Shown one piece after another: positions 21,516-31,920 of a stretch of DNA of 39,507 bases (its first letter is position 1; each line of letters opens with the position of its first letter). The stretch is from assembly GCF_024346355.1 (NCBI RefSeq), contig NZ_JAGQCU010000022.1:1-39507 (forward strand), read 5' to 3'. Under the pieces are notes generated by a model. That model was not told where the DNA came from and made no database searches. It saw nothing but the letters and a program-made list of their open reading frames with translations. Made by a program: the position numbers and the translations under genes. Source of the DNA: Cyanobium sp. ATX 6A2. GTDB lineage: Bacteria > Cyanobacteriota > Cyanobacteriia > PCC-6307 > Cyanobiaceae.

Positions 21516-21986
21516 ATGTCCCGCCGCAACGCCGCCGTCAAGCGCCCGGTTCTGCCCGACCCGCAGTTCAACAGCCGCCTGGCCTCCATGATGGTTGCCC
21601 GGCTGATGAAGCACGGCAAGAAATCCACTGCTCAGCGGATCCTCTCGGATGCCTTCACCCTGATCAACGAACGCACCGGCACGGATCCCCTCGAATTGTT
21701 CGAGACGGCCGTGCGCAATGCCACCCCCCTAGTGGCGGTGAAGGCACGGCGGGTGGGCGGCGCCACCTACCAGGTGCCGATGGAAGTGCGCCAGGAGCGT
21801 GGCACCGCCATGGCGCTGCGCTGGCTGGTGAACTTCTCGCGGGGCCGCAATGGCCGCAGCATGGCCCAGAAGCTCGCCGGCGAGCTGATGGATGCCGCCA
21901 ACGAGGCCGGCAGTGCCGTACGCAAGCGGGAAGAGACCCACAAGATGGCCGAGGCCAACAAGGCCTTTGCTCACTACCGCTACTGA
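21516..21986 (+). CDS. rpsG: 30S ribosomal protein S7
   Basis: 156 residues starting [20 protein letters not shown], the standard bacterial/plastid length. The conserved block [15 protein letters not shown] and the C-terminal [20 protein letters not shown] are present. S7 nucleates assembly of the 30S head and contacts the E-site tRNA; in many bacteria it also represses its own operon. It is the second gene of the str operon, and 80 bp separate it from fusA. That gap holds a perfect palindrome at 22016-22031. Confidence 0.97.
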   Translation: MSRRNAAVKRPVLPDPQFNSRLASMMVARLMKHGKKSTAQRILSDAFTLINERTGTDPLELFETAVRNATPLVAVKARRVGGATYQVPMEVRQERGTAMALRWLVNFSRGRNGRSMAQKLAGELMDAANEAGSAVRKREETHKMAEANKAFAHYRY

Positions 21987-22015
21987 GACCCGCCTCAACT
22001 CGCCCCTAGGGGGCT

Positions 22016-22031
22016 GATCACTAGAGTGATC
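22016..22031. repeat. perfect 7-bp-arm palindrome between rpsG and fusA
   Basis: GATCACT (22016-22022) and AGTGATC (22025-22031) are exact complements around AG. It ends 35 bp before the GTG start of fusA. A CCCCTAGGGG palindrome (about 22003-22012) lies just before it. The loop is too short for a comfortable hairpin and no T-run follows. A protein-binding site or a weak operon-internal control element is possible; this is seen structure, not a known site. Confidence 0.5.
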
Positions 22032-22066
22032 CTCACCCATCTGTAGACCCTTCGGAGATCACACCT

Positions 22067-24142
22067 GTGGCCCGCGCCTTTCCACTGGAACGCGTCAGAA
22101 ATATCGGCATCGCCGCTCACATTGACGCGGGCAAAACCACCACTACCGAGCGTATCCTCTTCTATTCAGGGGTCGTCCACAAGATGGGCGAAGTTCACGA
22201 CGGCGCAGCCGTCACCGATTGGATGGCCCAGGAGCGCGAGCGGGGCATCACGATCACCGCCGCGGCGATCTCCACCAGCTGGAATGATCACCGCATCAAC
22301 ATCATCGACACCCCCGGCCACGTCGACTTCACCATCGAGGTGGAGCGCTCGATGCGTGTGCTCGATGGCGTGATCGCCGTGTTCTGCGCCGTCGGTGGCG
22401 TGCAGCCTCAGTCGGAAACGGTGTGGCGCCAGGCTGACCGCTACAAGGTGCCGCGCATGGTGTTCGTCAACAAGATGGACCGCACCGGCGCCGACTTCCT
22501 CAAGGTGTACGGCCAGATCAAGGACCGCCTCAAGGCCAAAGCCGCCCCCATTCAGCTGCCGATCGGCGCTGAAGGTGATCTGATCGGGATCATCGATCTG
22601 GTGAAGAACAAGGCCTACATCTACAAGGACGACCTCGGCCAGGAGATCGAGGAAAGCGAGGTGCCTGCGGATATGGCCGAGACGGTGGCCGAGTGGCGCA
22701 CCAAGCTGATGGAGTCGGTGGCCGAAACCGATGAAGACCTCGTGGAGGCCTTCCTCGACAACGGTGAGCTCAGCGAGGAGCAGCTCCGGAAGGGCATCCG
22801 CACCGGCGTTCTGCGCCACGGGCTGGTGCCCATGCTCTGCGGGTCGGCCTTCAAGAACAAAGGGGTCCAGCTGCTGCTTGACGCCGTGGTCGACTACCTC
22901 CCCGCCCCGGTGGATGTGCCGCCGATTCAGGGTCTGCTGCCCGATGGCAGCGAAGCGCTGCGCGCCTCCGACGACAGCGCCCCGTTCAGCGCCCTGGCCT
23001 TCAAGGTGATGGCCGATCCCTTCGGCAAGCTCACCTTCGTGCGCATCTACTCGGGTGTGCTGCAGAAGGGCAGCTACGTGCTCAACTCCACCAAGGACAA
23101 GAAGGAACGCATTTCCCGCCTGATCGTGCTCAAGGCCGATGAGCGCGAGGAGGTGGATGAGCTGCGGGCCGGCGATCTGGGAGCCGTGCTGGGCCTCAAG
23201 GACACCACCACCGGCGATACCCTCTGCACCGACAGCGAGCCAATCGTTCTGGAATCGCTGTACATCCCCGAGCCGGTGATCTCAGTGGCCGTGGAGCCCA
23301 AAACCAAGGGCGACATGGAAAAGCTCTCCAAGGCTCTTCAATCTCTCTCCGAAGAAGATCCCACCTTCCGGGTGTCCACCGATCCGGAGACCAGCCAGAC
23401 CGTGATCGCCGGGATGGGCGAACTGCATCTGGAAATCCTGGTGGACCGGATGCTGCGCGAGTTCAAGGTGGAAGCCAACATCGGCGCCCCTCAGGTGTCC
23501 TACCGAGAAACCATTCGCGGGAGCGCCAAGGGCGAGGGCAAGTTCGCCCGCCAGACCGGTGGCAAGGGCCAGTACGGCCACGTGGTGATCGAAATGGAAC
23601 CCGGTGAACCGGGTTCCGGATTCGAATTCGTCAACAAGATTGTTGGCGGCATTGTGCCCAAGGAATACATCGGTCCTGCCGAAAATGGCATGAAGGAAAC
23701 CTGCGAATCCGGCGTGGTCGCGGGTTATCCGATGATCGATGTGAAGGTCACCATGGTCGACGGCTCCTACCACGACGTCGACTCTTCTGAGATGGCGTTC
23801 AAGATCGCCGGCTCCATGGCCTTCAAGGACGGCGTCAAGAAGTGCAATCCCGTACTGCTTGAGCCGATGATGAAGGTGGAGGTTGAGGTGCCCGAGGACT
23901 TCCTGGGCTCGGTCATCGGCGACCTCTCATCCCGCCGCGGCCAGGTTGAAGGTCAGTCTATGGACGACGGGCTCTCCAAGGTCCAGTCCAAAGTGCCCCT
24001 GGCCGAAATGTTCGGCTACGCCACCCAGCTCCGATCCATGACCCAGGGTCGGGGTATCTTCTCGATGGAGTTCAGCCATTACGAGGAAGTTCCTCGCAAT
24101 GTGGCCGAGGCCATCATCTCCAAGAATCAGGGCAAGTCCTGA
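22067..24142 (+). CDS. fusA: elongation factor G
   Basis: 691 residues from GTG 22067 (reading [19 protein letters not shown]), the usual cyanobacterial length. GTPase motifs are intact: P-loop [12 protein letters not shown], switch region [17 protein letters not shown] and NKMD. Domain II follows, then domain IV ([16 protein letters not shown]) and domain V to the end. EF-G catalyses ribosomal translocation and recycling. It is the third gene of the str operon, with only 40 bp to tuf. A GTG start fits because no in-frame ATG lies near the conserved N-terminus. Confidence 0.97.
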   Translation: MARAFPLERVRNIGIAAHIDAGKTTTTERILFYSGVVHKMGEVHDGAAVTDWMAQERERGITITAAAISTSWNDHRINIIDTPGHVDFTIEVERSMRVLDGVIAVFCAVGGVQPQSETVWRQADRYKVPRMVFVNKMDRTGADFLKVYGQIKDRLKAKAAPIQLPIGAEGDLIGIIDLVKNKAYIYKDDLGQEIEESEVPADMAETVAEWRTKLMESVAETDEDLVEAFLDNGELSEEQLRKGIRTGVLRHGLVPMLCGSAFKNKGVQLLLDAVVDYLPAPVDVPPIQGLLPDGSEALRASDDSAPFSALAFKVMADPFGKLTFVRIYSGVLQKGSYVLNSTKDKKERISRLIVLKADEREEVDELRAGDLGAVLGLKDTTTGDTLCTDSEPIVLESLYIPEPVISVAVEPKTKGDMEKLSKALQSLSEEDPTFRVSTDPETSQTVIAGMGELHLEILVDRMLREFKVEANIGAPQVSYRETIRGSAKGEGKFARQTGGKGQYGHVVIEMEPGEPGSGFEFVNKIVGGIVPKEYIGPAENGMKETCESGVVAGYPMIDVKVTMVDGSYHDVDSSEMAFKIAGSMAFKDGVKKCNPVLLEPMMKVEVEVPEDFLGSVIGDLSSRRGQVEGQSMDDGLSKVQSKVPLAEMFGYATQLRSMTQGRGIFSMEFSHYEEVPRNVAEAIISKNQGKS

Positions 24143-24182
24143 TCTTTCACCCACTTTCTACCCCCCCCGATTCTTTCCTCCA

Positions 24183-25382
<1,200 letters not shown>

Positions 25383-25394
25383 TCCAGGGTCGGA

Positions 25395-25413
25395 GGGGGG
25401 CTTCCCGCCCCCC
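25395..25413 (+). terminator. GC-rich hairpin after tuf, possible attenuator
   Basis: GGGGGG (25395-25400) can pair with CCCCCC (25408-25413) over a 7-base CTTCCCG loop, 13 bp past the tuf stop. There is no T-run, so classical rho-independent termination is unlikely. It could act as a partial attenuator lowering rpsJ expression or as a 3'-end stabiliser. Weak call. Confidence 0.3.
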
Positions 25414-25500
25414 CAGCACCAACCGACCAGCCCAGCACCTCGACAACTTCGCCCGCCTGTGGAAGCTGTAAACGCTCCACAGCTCCGCCCCAATCCTGCA

Positions 25501-25821
25501 ATGTCCGCCACCATCGCCCAGCAGAAGATCCGCATCCGCCTGAAGGCGTTTGATCGCCGCATGCTGGATCTCTCCTGCGACAAGATCATCGAAACGGCCG
25601 ATCACACCGCCGCAACCGCGATCGGACCGATTCCCCTGCCCACCAAGCGCAAGATCTACTGCGTGCTGCGCTCTCCCCATGTGGACAAGGACTCCCGCGA
25701 GCACTTCGAGACCCGCACCCACCGCCGCATCATCGACATCTACAGCCCCTCGGCCAAGACCATCGACGCGCTGATGAAGCTGGACCTGCCCAGCGGCGTG
25801 GACATTGAGGTGAAGCTCTGA
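25501..25821 (+). CDS. rpsJ: 30S ribosomal protein S10
   Basis: 106 residues from ATG 25501. Conserved blocks [40 protein letters not shown] and [20 protein letters not shown] identify it. S10 is part of the 30S head and doubles as NusE in transcription antitermination. In cyanobacteria rpsJ commonly follows tuf, as here, and is not placed at the head of the S10 operon. An in-frame extension back to 25459 is not family-like. It is the last gene of the str cluster; the next gene begins 59 bp on. Confidence 0.96.
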   Translation: MSATIAQQKIRIRLKAFDRRMLDLSCDKIIETADHTAATAIGPIPLPTKRKIYCVLRSPHVDKDSREHFETRTHRRIIDIYSPSAKTIDALMKLDLPSGVDIEVKL

Positions 25822-25880
25822 ACAGGCCGCGCCGCCTGAGGCCATCTCCCTAGGATCAGGGGGCACTTCCTGAACAAGCC

Positions 25881-26528
25881 ATGGCAGAACTGGCCGTCAG
25901 GGAGCTGCCCCTGTTTCCCCTGCCGGACGTGGTGCTCTTCCCCCAGGAAGTGCTGCCACTCCATATTTTCGAGCCGCGTTACCGCATGCTCCTGCGCACT
26001 GTGATGGCGGAGGATCGACGCTTCGGGGTGGTGCGCTGGGACCCGCAGAAGCGCCGCATGGCCGATGTGGGCTGCTGCGCCGAAGTGATTCACTCCCAGA
26101 CCCAGGAGGACGACCGCAGCAACATCGTGACCATGGGCCAGCAGCGCTTCCGGGTGCTGGACATCGTGCGCGACGCCCCGTTCCGGGTCGCCCTGGTGAG
26201 CTGGATCGAGGATGAGACCCCAACGGCGTCCAGCGATCTGGGCACCCTTGCCACTGAGGTGCGACAGGCCCTTCAGGATGTGGTGGAGCTCACCGCCAAG
26301 CTGGTGGGGAAACCGGCCCAGCTTCCCAGCGACCTCCCGGATCTTCCCCGGGAGCTCTCGTTCTGGATCGGCGCCCACCTGGGTGGGCCGGTGGCCGATC
26401 AGCAGCAGGCCCTGCTGGAGGTCACCGACACGGGCGAACGCCTGCGCCAGGAATTCCAGCTTCTTGATCACACCCGCCGTCAGCTCGCGGCTCGCACCGT
26501 GCTGAAAGACACCTTCCAGCCCCAGTAG
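25881..26528 (+). CDS. Lon substrate-binding-domain protein (stand-alone LAN/LON domain)
   Basis: 215 residues from ATG 25881. The N-terminal LPLFPLPDVVLFPQEVLPLH then IFEPRYRMLLRTVM is the signature of the Lon N-terminal substrate-binding domain. The protein ends without an AAA+ ATPase or Ser-Lys protease domain, so it is the short family common in cyanobacteria and plastids. Its biochemical role is not established; substrate or adaptor binding is the usual guess. It follows rpsJ by 59 bp and precedes the MPBQ/MSBQ methyltransferase by 29 bp on the same strand, so those two are probably co-transcribed. Confidence 0.88.
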   Translation: MAELAVRELPLFPLPDVVLFPQEVLPLHIFEPRYRMLLRTVMAEDRRFGVVRWDPQKRRMADVGCCAEVIHSQTQEDDRSNIVTMGQQRFRVLDIVRDAPFRVALVSWIEDETPTASSDLGTLATEVRQALQDVVELTAKLVGKPAQLPSDLPDLPRELSFWIGAHLGGPVADQQQALLEVTDTGERLRQEFQLLDHTRRQLAARTVLKDTFQPQ

Positions 26529-26557
26529 GCCTCTGCCCGGCGACCTGCCCACTCCCC

Positions 26558-27547
26558 ATGACCCCCGTGAGCTGGCCCCTGGCCGCTGGCCTCACCACCC
26601 TGGGTGCAGCCGTGATCGGCACAGCCCTTTGGTTGCGCCGCAACCGTCGCTACACCGACAGCAGCAGCGTGGCGGCCGCCTACGACCGCTGGACCGAAGA
26701 CCGGCTGCTTGAGCGCCTCTGGGGTGATCACATCCACCTGGGCCACTACGGCGATCCCCCGGCCCGCCCCGGTGCCGTGGATTTTCGCCAGGCCAAAGTG
26801 GCCTTCGTGCATGAACTGGTGCGCTGGAGCGGCCTGGATCAACTGCCCCGCGGCGCCAGGGTGCTCGATGTGGGCTGCGGCATCGGCGGCAGCGCCCGCA
26901 TCCTGGCGCGGGATTACGGGCTGGAGGTGCTCGGCATCAGCATCAGTGCGGCCCAGATCGACCGCGCCCGAACCCTCACCCCTGCCGATCTGGGCCACTG
27001 CCGCTTTGCCGTGATGGATGCCCTGGCCCTCGATCTGCCCGATGGCAGCTTCGATGGGGTGTGGAGCGTGGAGGCTTCCCCTCACATGCCCGACAAACAG
27101 CGCTACGCCGATGAGCTGCTGCGGGTGCTGCGGCCCGGTGGCCGACTGGCGGTGGCCGACTGGAATCGGCGCGATCCCGCCGATGGCGCCATGACCAGGC
27201 GGGAGCGCTGGGTGATGCGTCAGCTGCTGGAGCAGTGGGCCCATCCCGAGTTCGCCAGCATCCATTCGCTGCGCAGCAACCTCAGCTCCAGCCCCTGGGC
27301 CGACGGGCTGACGCTGGAGACCGCCGACTGGACAGCCGCCACCCTGCCCTCCTGGATCGATTCGATCCTTGAGGGGGTGCGCCGCCCCGGCGCCGTGCTC
27401 GGGCTGGGTCCCCGGGCTGTGCTCCAGGGCCTGCGCGAAACTCCCACGATCCTGCTGATGCACTGGGCCTTCGCCACCGGGCTGATGCAGTTCGGCGTCT
27501 TCCGTGGCCGCAAGAGCGTCCCTCAGGCCAGGTTGGTGAGCGGGTAG
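26558..27547 (+). CDS. 2-methyl-6-phytyl/solanyl-1,4-benzoquinone methyltransferase (Sll0418-like)
   Basis: 329 residues from ATG 26558. A single hydrophobic N-terminal segment (WPLAAGLTTLGAAVIGTALW) anchors it in a membrane. Then YDRWTEDRLLERLWGDHIHL, GHYGDPP, the SAM motif VLDVGCGIGGSARIL, WSVEASPHMPDK and LRVLRPGGRLAVADWN follow. This order closely matches my memory of Synechocystis Sll0418, which methylates the ring precursors of tocopherol and plastoquinone. The related gamma-tocopherol methyltransferase lacks this anchor and motif set, so it is the second choice. It sits 29 bp after the Lon-domain gene. Its 3' end overlaps the convergent pheA by 25 bp. Plastoquinone is the electron acceptor of photosystem II, so the gene is probably essential for phototrophy. 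Confidence 0.85.
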   Translation: MTPVSWPLAAGLTTLGAAVIGTALWLRRNRRYTDSSSVAAAYDRWTEDRLLERLWGDHIHLGHYGDPPARPGAVDFRQAKVAFVHELVRWSGLDQLPRGARVLDVGCGIGGSARILARDYGLEVLGISISAAQIDRARTLTPADLGHCRFAVMDALALDLPDGSFDGVWSVEASPHMPDKQRYADELLRVLRPGGRLAVADWNRRDPADGAMTRRERWVMRQLLEQWAHPEFASIHSLRSNLSSSPWADGLTLETADWTAATLPSWIDSILEGVRRPGAVLGLGPRAVLQGLRETPTILLMHWAFATGLMQFGVFRGRKSVPQARLVSG

Positions 27548-28362
27548 GCACCGAACAGGGTGAGGTGCTCGCAGAGGGGCTCGAGCTCCTCGAGCGCGGC
27601 AGCCAGGGCGGCTGCAGGGCTCTGGGATTGCGGGGGCAGCTCCAGATCCACAAAGAAGATGTACTCGCCCAGCTCGCGCTTCGACGGGCGCGATTCGATC
27701 CGGCTCATGTTGAGCTGGCGGTGGGCAAAACAGGCCAGGGCTCGCAGCAGGGCGCCGGGCTGGTTCGAGCGCAGCGAGAAGGCCAGGCTGGCCAGCGGGC
27801 CGTTGCGGCCACGGGGGCCCCGCCGCAGCAGCAGGAAGCGGGTGCAGTTGCCGGCCGCATCGTTGATCGGATAGGCCAGCTCGGCGAGACCGTGCTCAAC
27901 GCCAGCCTGGCGGGAGGCGATCGCGGCTCGGAAGCGGCTGCCGGCCACCATACGGGCGGCGGCAGCCGTGGAGCTGGTGGGCAGCTGCAGGGCATCCGGC
28001 AGATGCTCCGCCAGCCACTGACTGCACTGGGCCAGGGCCTGGGGATGGGAGAGCACCTCGCTGATGCCCTCGAGCGACCCACTGCCCAGCAGGGCGTGGC
28101 GAATGGGCAGCACCAGGGCGTGGGCGATGGCCAGATCGGGATGTTCCCAGAGCGCATCGAGGCAGGCCGTCACCCCGCCCTCCACGGAGTTCTCCACCGG
28201 CACTACCGCAGCCTCACAGTCGCCGCCTGCCAGGGCCTGGATCACAGCGCGGATGCCCAGCTGGGGCACCAGCTCGGCACCGTCGAGAGCCTCGAGCTGC
28301 ATCAACTGCAGCGCCGCCTGCTCTCCATAGGTACCAACGGGGCCGAGGAAGGCGATGCGCAT
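27523..28362 (-). CDS. pheA: prephenate dehydratase
   Basis: 279 residues from ATG 28362 (MRIAFLGPVGTYGEQAALQL). It converts prephenate to phenylpyruvate in phenylalanine synthesis. The catalytic domain shows VVPVENSVEGGV and NCTRFLLL, the latter with the active-site Thr. A C-terminal ACT domain (GALLRALACFAHRQLNMSRI then ESRPSKRELGEYIFFVDLE) contains the ESRP motif that binds Phe for feedback control. No chorismate mutase domain is fused, as usual in cyanobacteria. A longer frame to 28479 has no family support. It is convergent with and overlaps the MPBQ/MSBQ methyltransferase by 25 bp; divergent from the DUF1997 gene with 82 bp between. Confidence 0.93.
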   Translation of the reverse strand: MRIAFLGPVGTYGEQAALQLMQLEALDGAELVPQLGIRAVIQALAGGDCEAAVVPVENSVEGGVTACLDALWEHPDLAIAHALVLPIRHALLGSGSLEGISEVLSHPQALAQCSQWLAEHLPDALQLPTSSTAAAARMVAGSRFRAAIASRQAGVEHGLAELAYPINDAAGNCTRFLLLRRGPRGRNGPLASLAFSLRSNQPGALLRALACFAHRQLNMSRIESRPSKRELGEYIFFVDLELPPQSQSPAAALAAALEELEPLCEHLTLFGAYPLTNLA

Positions 28363-28444
28363 CAACACTGCGGGGCTGGACGGCTGGGCTGGACAGAGAC
28401 CCGAACGCGGGTCGATAGGATCATGACGCGCCGGGCCGCAGCCC

Positions 28445-28957
28445 ATGCCCCTCGCGTTCAGCGCCACGCAGCAGCTCAAACTGCCGATCCGCCACCAGAG
28501 CGATCGCCTGGTTCACTACCTGAACGAAGAGGAGCGGGTGCTGCAGGCCATGCTCAATGCCACCCAGCTGGAGCGGCTTGCGCCCCAGCACTACACCTAC
28601 ACCGTGACGCGGCTGCAGGTGTTCCAGCTGCAGATTCAGCCTGTGGTGGAGCTGCGCACCCATCCCAGCCCCGGACGGCTGGAGCTGGAGGCGCTCGACT
28701 GCCAACTGGATGGCCTGGGGCTGGTGGATGACTTTCAACTCACCCTGAACTCCTGGCTGGAGGCCGGCGAACAGGGACTGGAAGGCGAAGCCAGCCTGAG
28801 CGTGCAGGTGAGTCAGCCGCCCCTGCTGAAGCTCATTCCCCCCCGGGTGCTGGAGACCACCGGCCGCTCCATGCTCTCCGGCATCCTGCTGGGCATCAAG
28901 GCCCGGGTGGGCCAGCAGGTGGTGGAGGACTTCCAGCGCTGGTGCCGCCAGGAGTGA
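28445..28957 (+). CDS. DUF1997-family protein
   Basis: 170 residues from ATG 28445. It starts with a short beta-rich segment, then [40 protein letters not shown] and the C-terminal block [20 protein letters not shown]. These are typical of DUF1997, a family of cyanobacteria and plastids without a settled function. There is no signal peptide or membrane helix. The 3' end overlaps the convergent rnhB by 62 bp. Divergent from pheA. Confidence 0.8.
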   Translation: MPLAFSATQQLKLPIRHQSDRLVHYLNEEERVLQAMLNATQLERLAPQHYTYTVTRLQVFQLQIQPVVELRTHPSPGRLELEALDCQLDGLGLVDDFQLTLNSWLEAGEQGLEGEASLSVQVSQPPLLKLIPPRVLETTGRSMLSGILLGIKARVGQQVVEDFQRWCRQE

Positions 28958-29558
28958 GCCCAGGCAGACGACGCAGGAAGCTGCGTCGATGCAGGGGGGT
29001 CACACCCAACTCCAGCAGGGCCTGGCGGTGCTGGGCCGTGCCGTAGCCCACGTGGCGCTCAAGGCCATAGCCCGGGTAGCGCCCAGCCAGCTCGCGCACG
29101 AGCTGATCGCGGGCCTGCTTGGCCAGCACACTGGCGGCGGCGATCGCCGGGCAGCGTTGATCGCCCCGCACGAGGGTGGCCTGGGAGCCATCCCAGCCCC
29201 GCAGGGGCAGCACCCCATCCACGATCAACAGCTCCGGCGCGGCGGACAGTTTGTGCAGGGCACGAAGCATGGCGCGCTCGGTGGCCGCCCGGATGCCGAG
29301 GCGATCGACCTCCGCGGCCGTGGCCTGGCCCAGGGCCCAGGCGCGGCAGCGCTGGCGGATCTCCGGCACCAGGGCGGCACGGCGGCGGGCCGTGAGCGCC
29401 TTGCTGTCGCCGAGGCCACGGCGGAGCAGGGGAGCCACCGCCACGGCCGGCAACACCACCGCCGCGGCGAACACCGGCCCGAACAGGCAACCCCGACCCA
29501 CCTCATCGACACCGGCGCAATGGTCCGGTTCACGCCCCAACCAGGGGTCAGCCGCCAC
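28896..29558 (-). CDS. rnhB: ribonuclease HII
   Basis: 220 residues from GTG 29558. It cleaves the RNA strand of RNA-DNA hybrids, including single ribonucleotides. Active-site acidics are visible: [13 protein letters not shown] (Asp and Glu), LGDSKALT, and LLIVDGV (Asp). The C-terminal HRRSF motif is present. A Pro/Gly-rich tail (about residues 200-220) runs over the DUF1997 gene and is probably dispensable. It starts 9 bp after the rne stop on the same strand, so rne-rnhB form an operon of two RNA-processing enzymes. A GTG start is chosen because there is no nearby ATG. Confidence 0.92.
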   Translation of the reverse strand: MAADPWLGREPDHCAGVDEVGRGCLFGPVFAAAVVLPAVAVAPLLRRGLGDSKALTARRRAALVPEIRQRCRAWALGQATAAEVDRLGIRAATERAMLRALHKLSAAPELLIVDGVLPLRGWDGSQATLVRGDQRCPAIAAASVLAKQARDQLVRELAGRYPGYGLERHVGYGTAQHRQALLELGVTPLHRRSFLRRLPGLTPGGTSAGSPPPPAGPPGP

Positions 29559-29567
29559 CGCGCCCGC

Positions 29568-31529
29568 TCAGCGGGAGGCCGAGGAGCGGCGGCGGCGCCG
29601 ACGGGGCTGGTCGCTGTCCTCAGCGGGAGCCTCCAGGCCCGGAGCAGGGGCTTCCGCAACCGGTTCGGGGTCGCGGGTGGACACCGAGACCGTGACCACG
29701 GGTTCCGGCTGGAGCCGCAGGGGCAACGGCGTGATCTCCACCGGGGCCGGGCTGTCGGAAACCGTGATCTCGGAAGCCGTGATCTCCGAAACCGTGGCCC
29801 GCGCCGGTGCATCAACGCTGCCGCGTCCGCCGCGGCCCCGGCGACGCCGGGAACCGCTGGCCACCAGCTCGCGGCGGGCGTCGTCCAGCACGGCGTCGGG
29901 ATCGGCATCCGGACGAATCACCCGCACCACGGCGTTCTCGCTGCTGGGGGGGGTCTCCAGCAGCAGGGTGGGGTTCAGCCCCAGCCAGCCGTAGACCTCC
30001 TCCTGCTCGGCATCCATGGGAACCGCCACCAGCTCCGGTTCGAAGCGACCGCCGCCGGCAGGGCTGCCGGCAGTCTCCGCAGCCGCCGGGGCCTCGTGAT
30101 CGAAGGGAACAGCCCCATCGCCCACCAGGGCCTGGGGGGCCGCAGGGAGATCGGCCGTCAGCGCGGCCCCGGTGCGGCCGCGGCCGCCGCGGCGACGGCG
30201 ACCGGACGAGCCCGGCTCGGTGTCGGCGCCGGGAGCCTGCACCCCGGCCCGGGCGGAGGCGGCCGAGCGCACCAGCCCGGCCGTGCTGGCCAGGGGCTGG
30301 AGGGTATCGGTGCCGGGCAGCACAGCCACGTGGCCCAGGCCGCCGCAGGTGGGGCAGGCACGGCCGAAGAGCTCATAGATGTTCTGCCCCTGGCGCTTGC
30401 GGGTGAGCTCCACCAGGCCGAGCTCGGTGATCTGGGCGATCTGGGGCTTGGAGGTGTCGTCGCGCAGGGCCTGGGTGAAGTGCTCCAGGAACTGCAACTG
30501 GTCGCGGCGGGAGTCCATATCGATGAAATCCACGATCACCACACCGCCGATGTTGCGCAGCTTCAGCTGGCGGGCGATCTCCACGGCCGCCTCACAGTTG
30601 GTCCACAGCACCGTCTCGCGGGCGTTGGCGGAGCGGGTGAAGGAGCCGGAGTTGACGTCGATGACGGTGAGGGCCTCGGTGGGCTCGATGATCACGTAAC
30701 CACCCGAAGGCAGGTCCACCCTGGGCTTGAGTGCGTCGCGGATGGTGGCATTCACCCGGTAGTGCTCGAGGATTTCGGCAGGCTCCCCGTGGGCCTCCAC
30801 CAGCACGTTGGCGTGGTCGACCCCGAGGAAGGCGTTGGCCCGTGCCACCGCACCGGGGGTATCCACCACCACGCGCTGAACCTCGGGGGTGTACAGGTCA
30901 CGCAGCACCCGGTGGATGAAGTCTTCGTCGCGATTCAGCAGCACCGGCGGGGACGCCGATTCGGCGGCCGTCTGGATCGCCTCCCACTGGCGCAGCAGCG
31001 CCTCGAGGTCGTCGATCAGCTGGTCTTCGGGCACCCCCTCGGCCTCGGTGCGCACCAACAGGCCGGCGGCGGGGGGCTTGATCAGCACCCCGAGGGCACG
31101 CAGACGGTTGCGCTCATGCTCGCCATCGATGCGCCTGGAGATGGTCACCCCCTGGCCATGGGGCTGCAGCACCAGAAAGCGTCCGGGCAGGGCCAGGTTG
31201 CCCGTGAGCCGGGGCCCCTTGGTGCCGGTGGGCTCCTTCATCACCTGCACCAGCACCTTCTGCTTCGGCTCGAGCAGTTCAGTGATGCCGGCTCCACCCT
31301 TCTTGAGGCGCAGAGGACCGAGGTCGGTGATATGAATAAACCCGTTCTTCTCGCTCTCGCCGATATTGACAAAGGCGGCATCGATGCCGGGTAGCACGTT
31401 CTCAACGGTGCCCAGATACACGTCACCGATCTGGTAACGACCCTGGGCAACAATCAGTTCATCAACACGTTCATCCTTGAGAACTGCGGCGATCCGCAGT
31501 TGCTCGGCAATGACGATCTGCTGGGGCAT
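29568..31529 (-). CDS. rne: ribonuclease E, cyanobacterial type with PNPase-binding tail
   Basis: 653 residues from ATG 31529 (MPQQIVIAEQLRIAAVLKDE). An S1 RNA-binding domain near residues 35-120 (DVYLGTVENVLPGIDAAFV) is followed by the catalytic domain with VIDVNSGSFT and VVIVDFIDMDSRRDQ, carrying the two Mg-binding Asp. The zinc link CPTCGGLGHV follows. The C-terminal ~230 residues are low-complexity and Arg/Ala/Glu-rich. The last residues contain RRRRRRSSA followed by SR, the nonapeptide reported in cyanobacterial RNase E to bind polynucleotide phosphorylase. The enzyme starts mRNA decay and processes stable RNA. A ~390-bp gene-free region upstream may hold a long autoregulated leader. rnhB follows 9 bp downstream. 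Confidence 0.94.
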   Translation of the reverse strand: MPQQIVIAEQLRIAAVLKDERVDELIVAQGRYQIGDVYLGTVENVLPGIDAAFVNIGESEKNGFIHITDLGPLRLKKGGAGITELLEPKQKVLVQVMKEPTGTKGPRLTGNLALPGRFLVLQPHGQGVTISRRIDGEHERNRLRALGVLIKPPAAGLLVRTEAEGVPEDQLIDDLEALLRQWEAIQTAAESASPPVLLNRDEDFIHRVLRDLYTPEVQRVVVDTPGAVARANAFLGVDHANVLVEAHGEPAEILEHYRVNATIRDALKPRVDLPSGGYVIIEPTEALTVIDVNSGSFTRSANARETVLWTNCEAAVEIARQLKLRNIGGVVIVDFIDMDSRRDQLQFLEHFTQALRDDTSKPQIAQITELGLVELTRKRQGQNIYELFGRACPTCGGLGHVAVLPGTDTLQPLASTAGLVRSAASARAGVQAPGADTEPGSSGRRRRGGRGRTGAALTADLPAAPQALVGDGAVPFDHEAPAAAETAGSPAGGGRFEPELVAVPMDAEQEEVYGWLGLNPTLLLETPPSSENAVVRVIRPDADPDAVLDDARRELVASGSRRRRGRGGRGSVDAPARATVSEITASEITVSDSPAPVEITPLPLRLQPEPVVTVSVSTRDPEPVAEAPAPGLEAPAEDSDQPRRRRRRSSASR

Positions 31530-31920
31530 GGGTTAGGTGAATGGACCATCCGCAACCCGGCCCTCAGTACGGCGGCCGCAGAAACCAGATGGGGAGGGGT
31601 TGGGGGGTAGGCAGCGAAGGGCTGCTGCAGCTCTAGCGGGGCCTGACGCAGCGGTCCGCGACCGGATCAGCACCAAAGGCAGGGGTTGTGGCAACGGATG
31701 GCTCACCGACGCAGCGCTGGAGTCCAACAACGGGATGGAGACCGTGGCGGAACCCGGAGCCGAAGGGGGTGAAGCTGGACGGGTGGAACGCTCGCTGGGA
31801 TGGCCCTGGGGCATCACCCTGAGGAGAACCACCGGGTGCTGGTGGCGCGGGGGGAGCTTGTGGCGCTGCGCGGGGCGGCGAAAAGCTTGCGGCAGACAGC
31901 GGTGTCACCTACTGCGGAGG
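31530..31920. other. gene-free region upstream of rne
   Basis: 391 bp between the rne start and the stop of the radical SAM gene, both on the minus strand. I see no protein-like frame, tRNA or clear terminator hairpin. Because RNase E often controls its own long 5' leader, this is the place where such a leader would lie. The sequence next to the start has a pyrimidine-rich stretch on the minus strand (complement of 31590-31610) but nothing I can assign. Confidence 0.4.

Noticed and set aside
28989-31394. 801-codon plus-strand frame opposite rnhB and rne
   Set aside because: Gly/His/Gln-rich with no domain; rne on the minus strand is certain.
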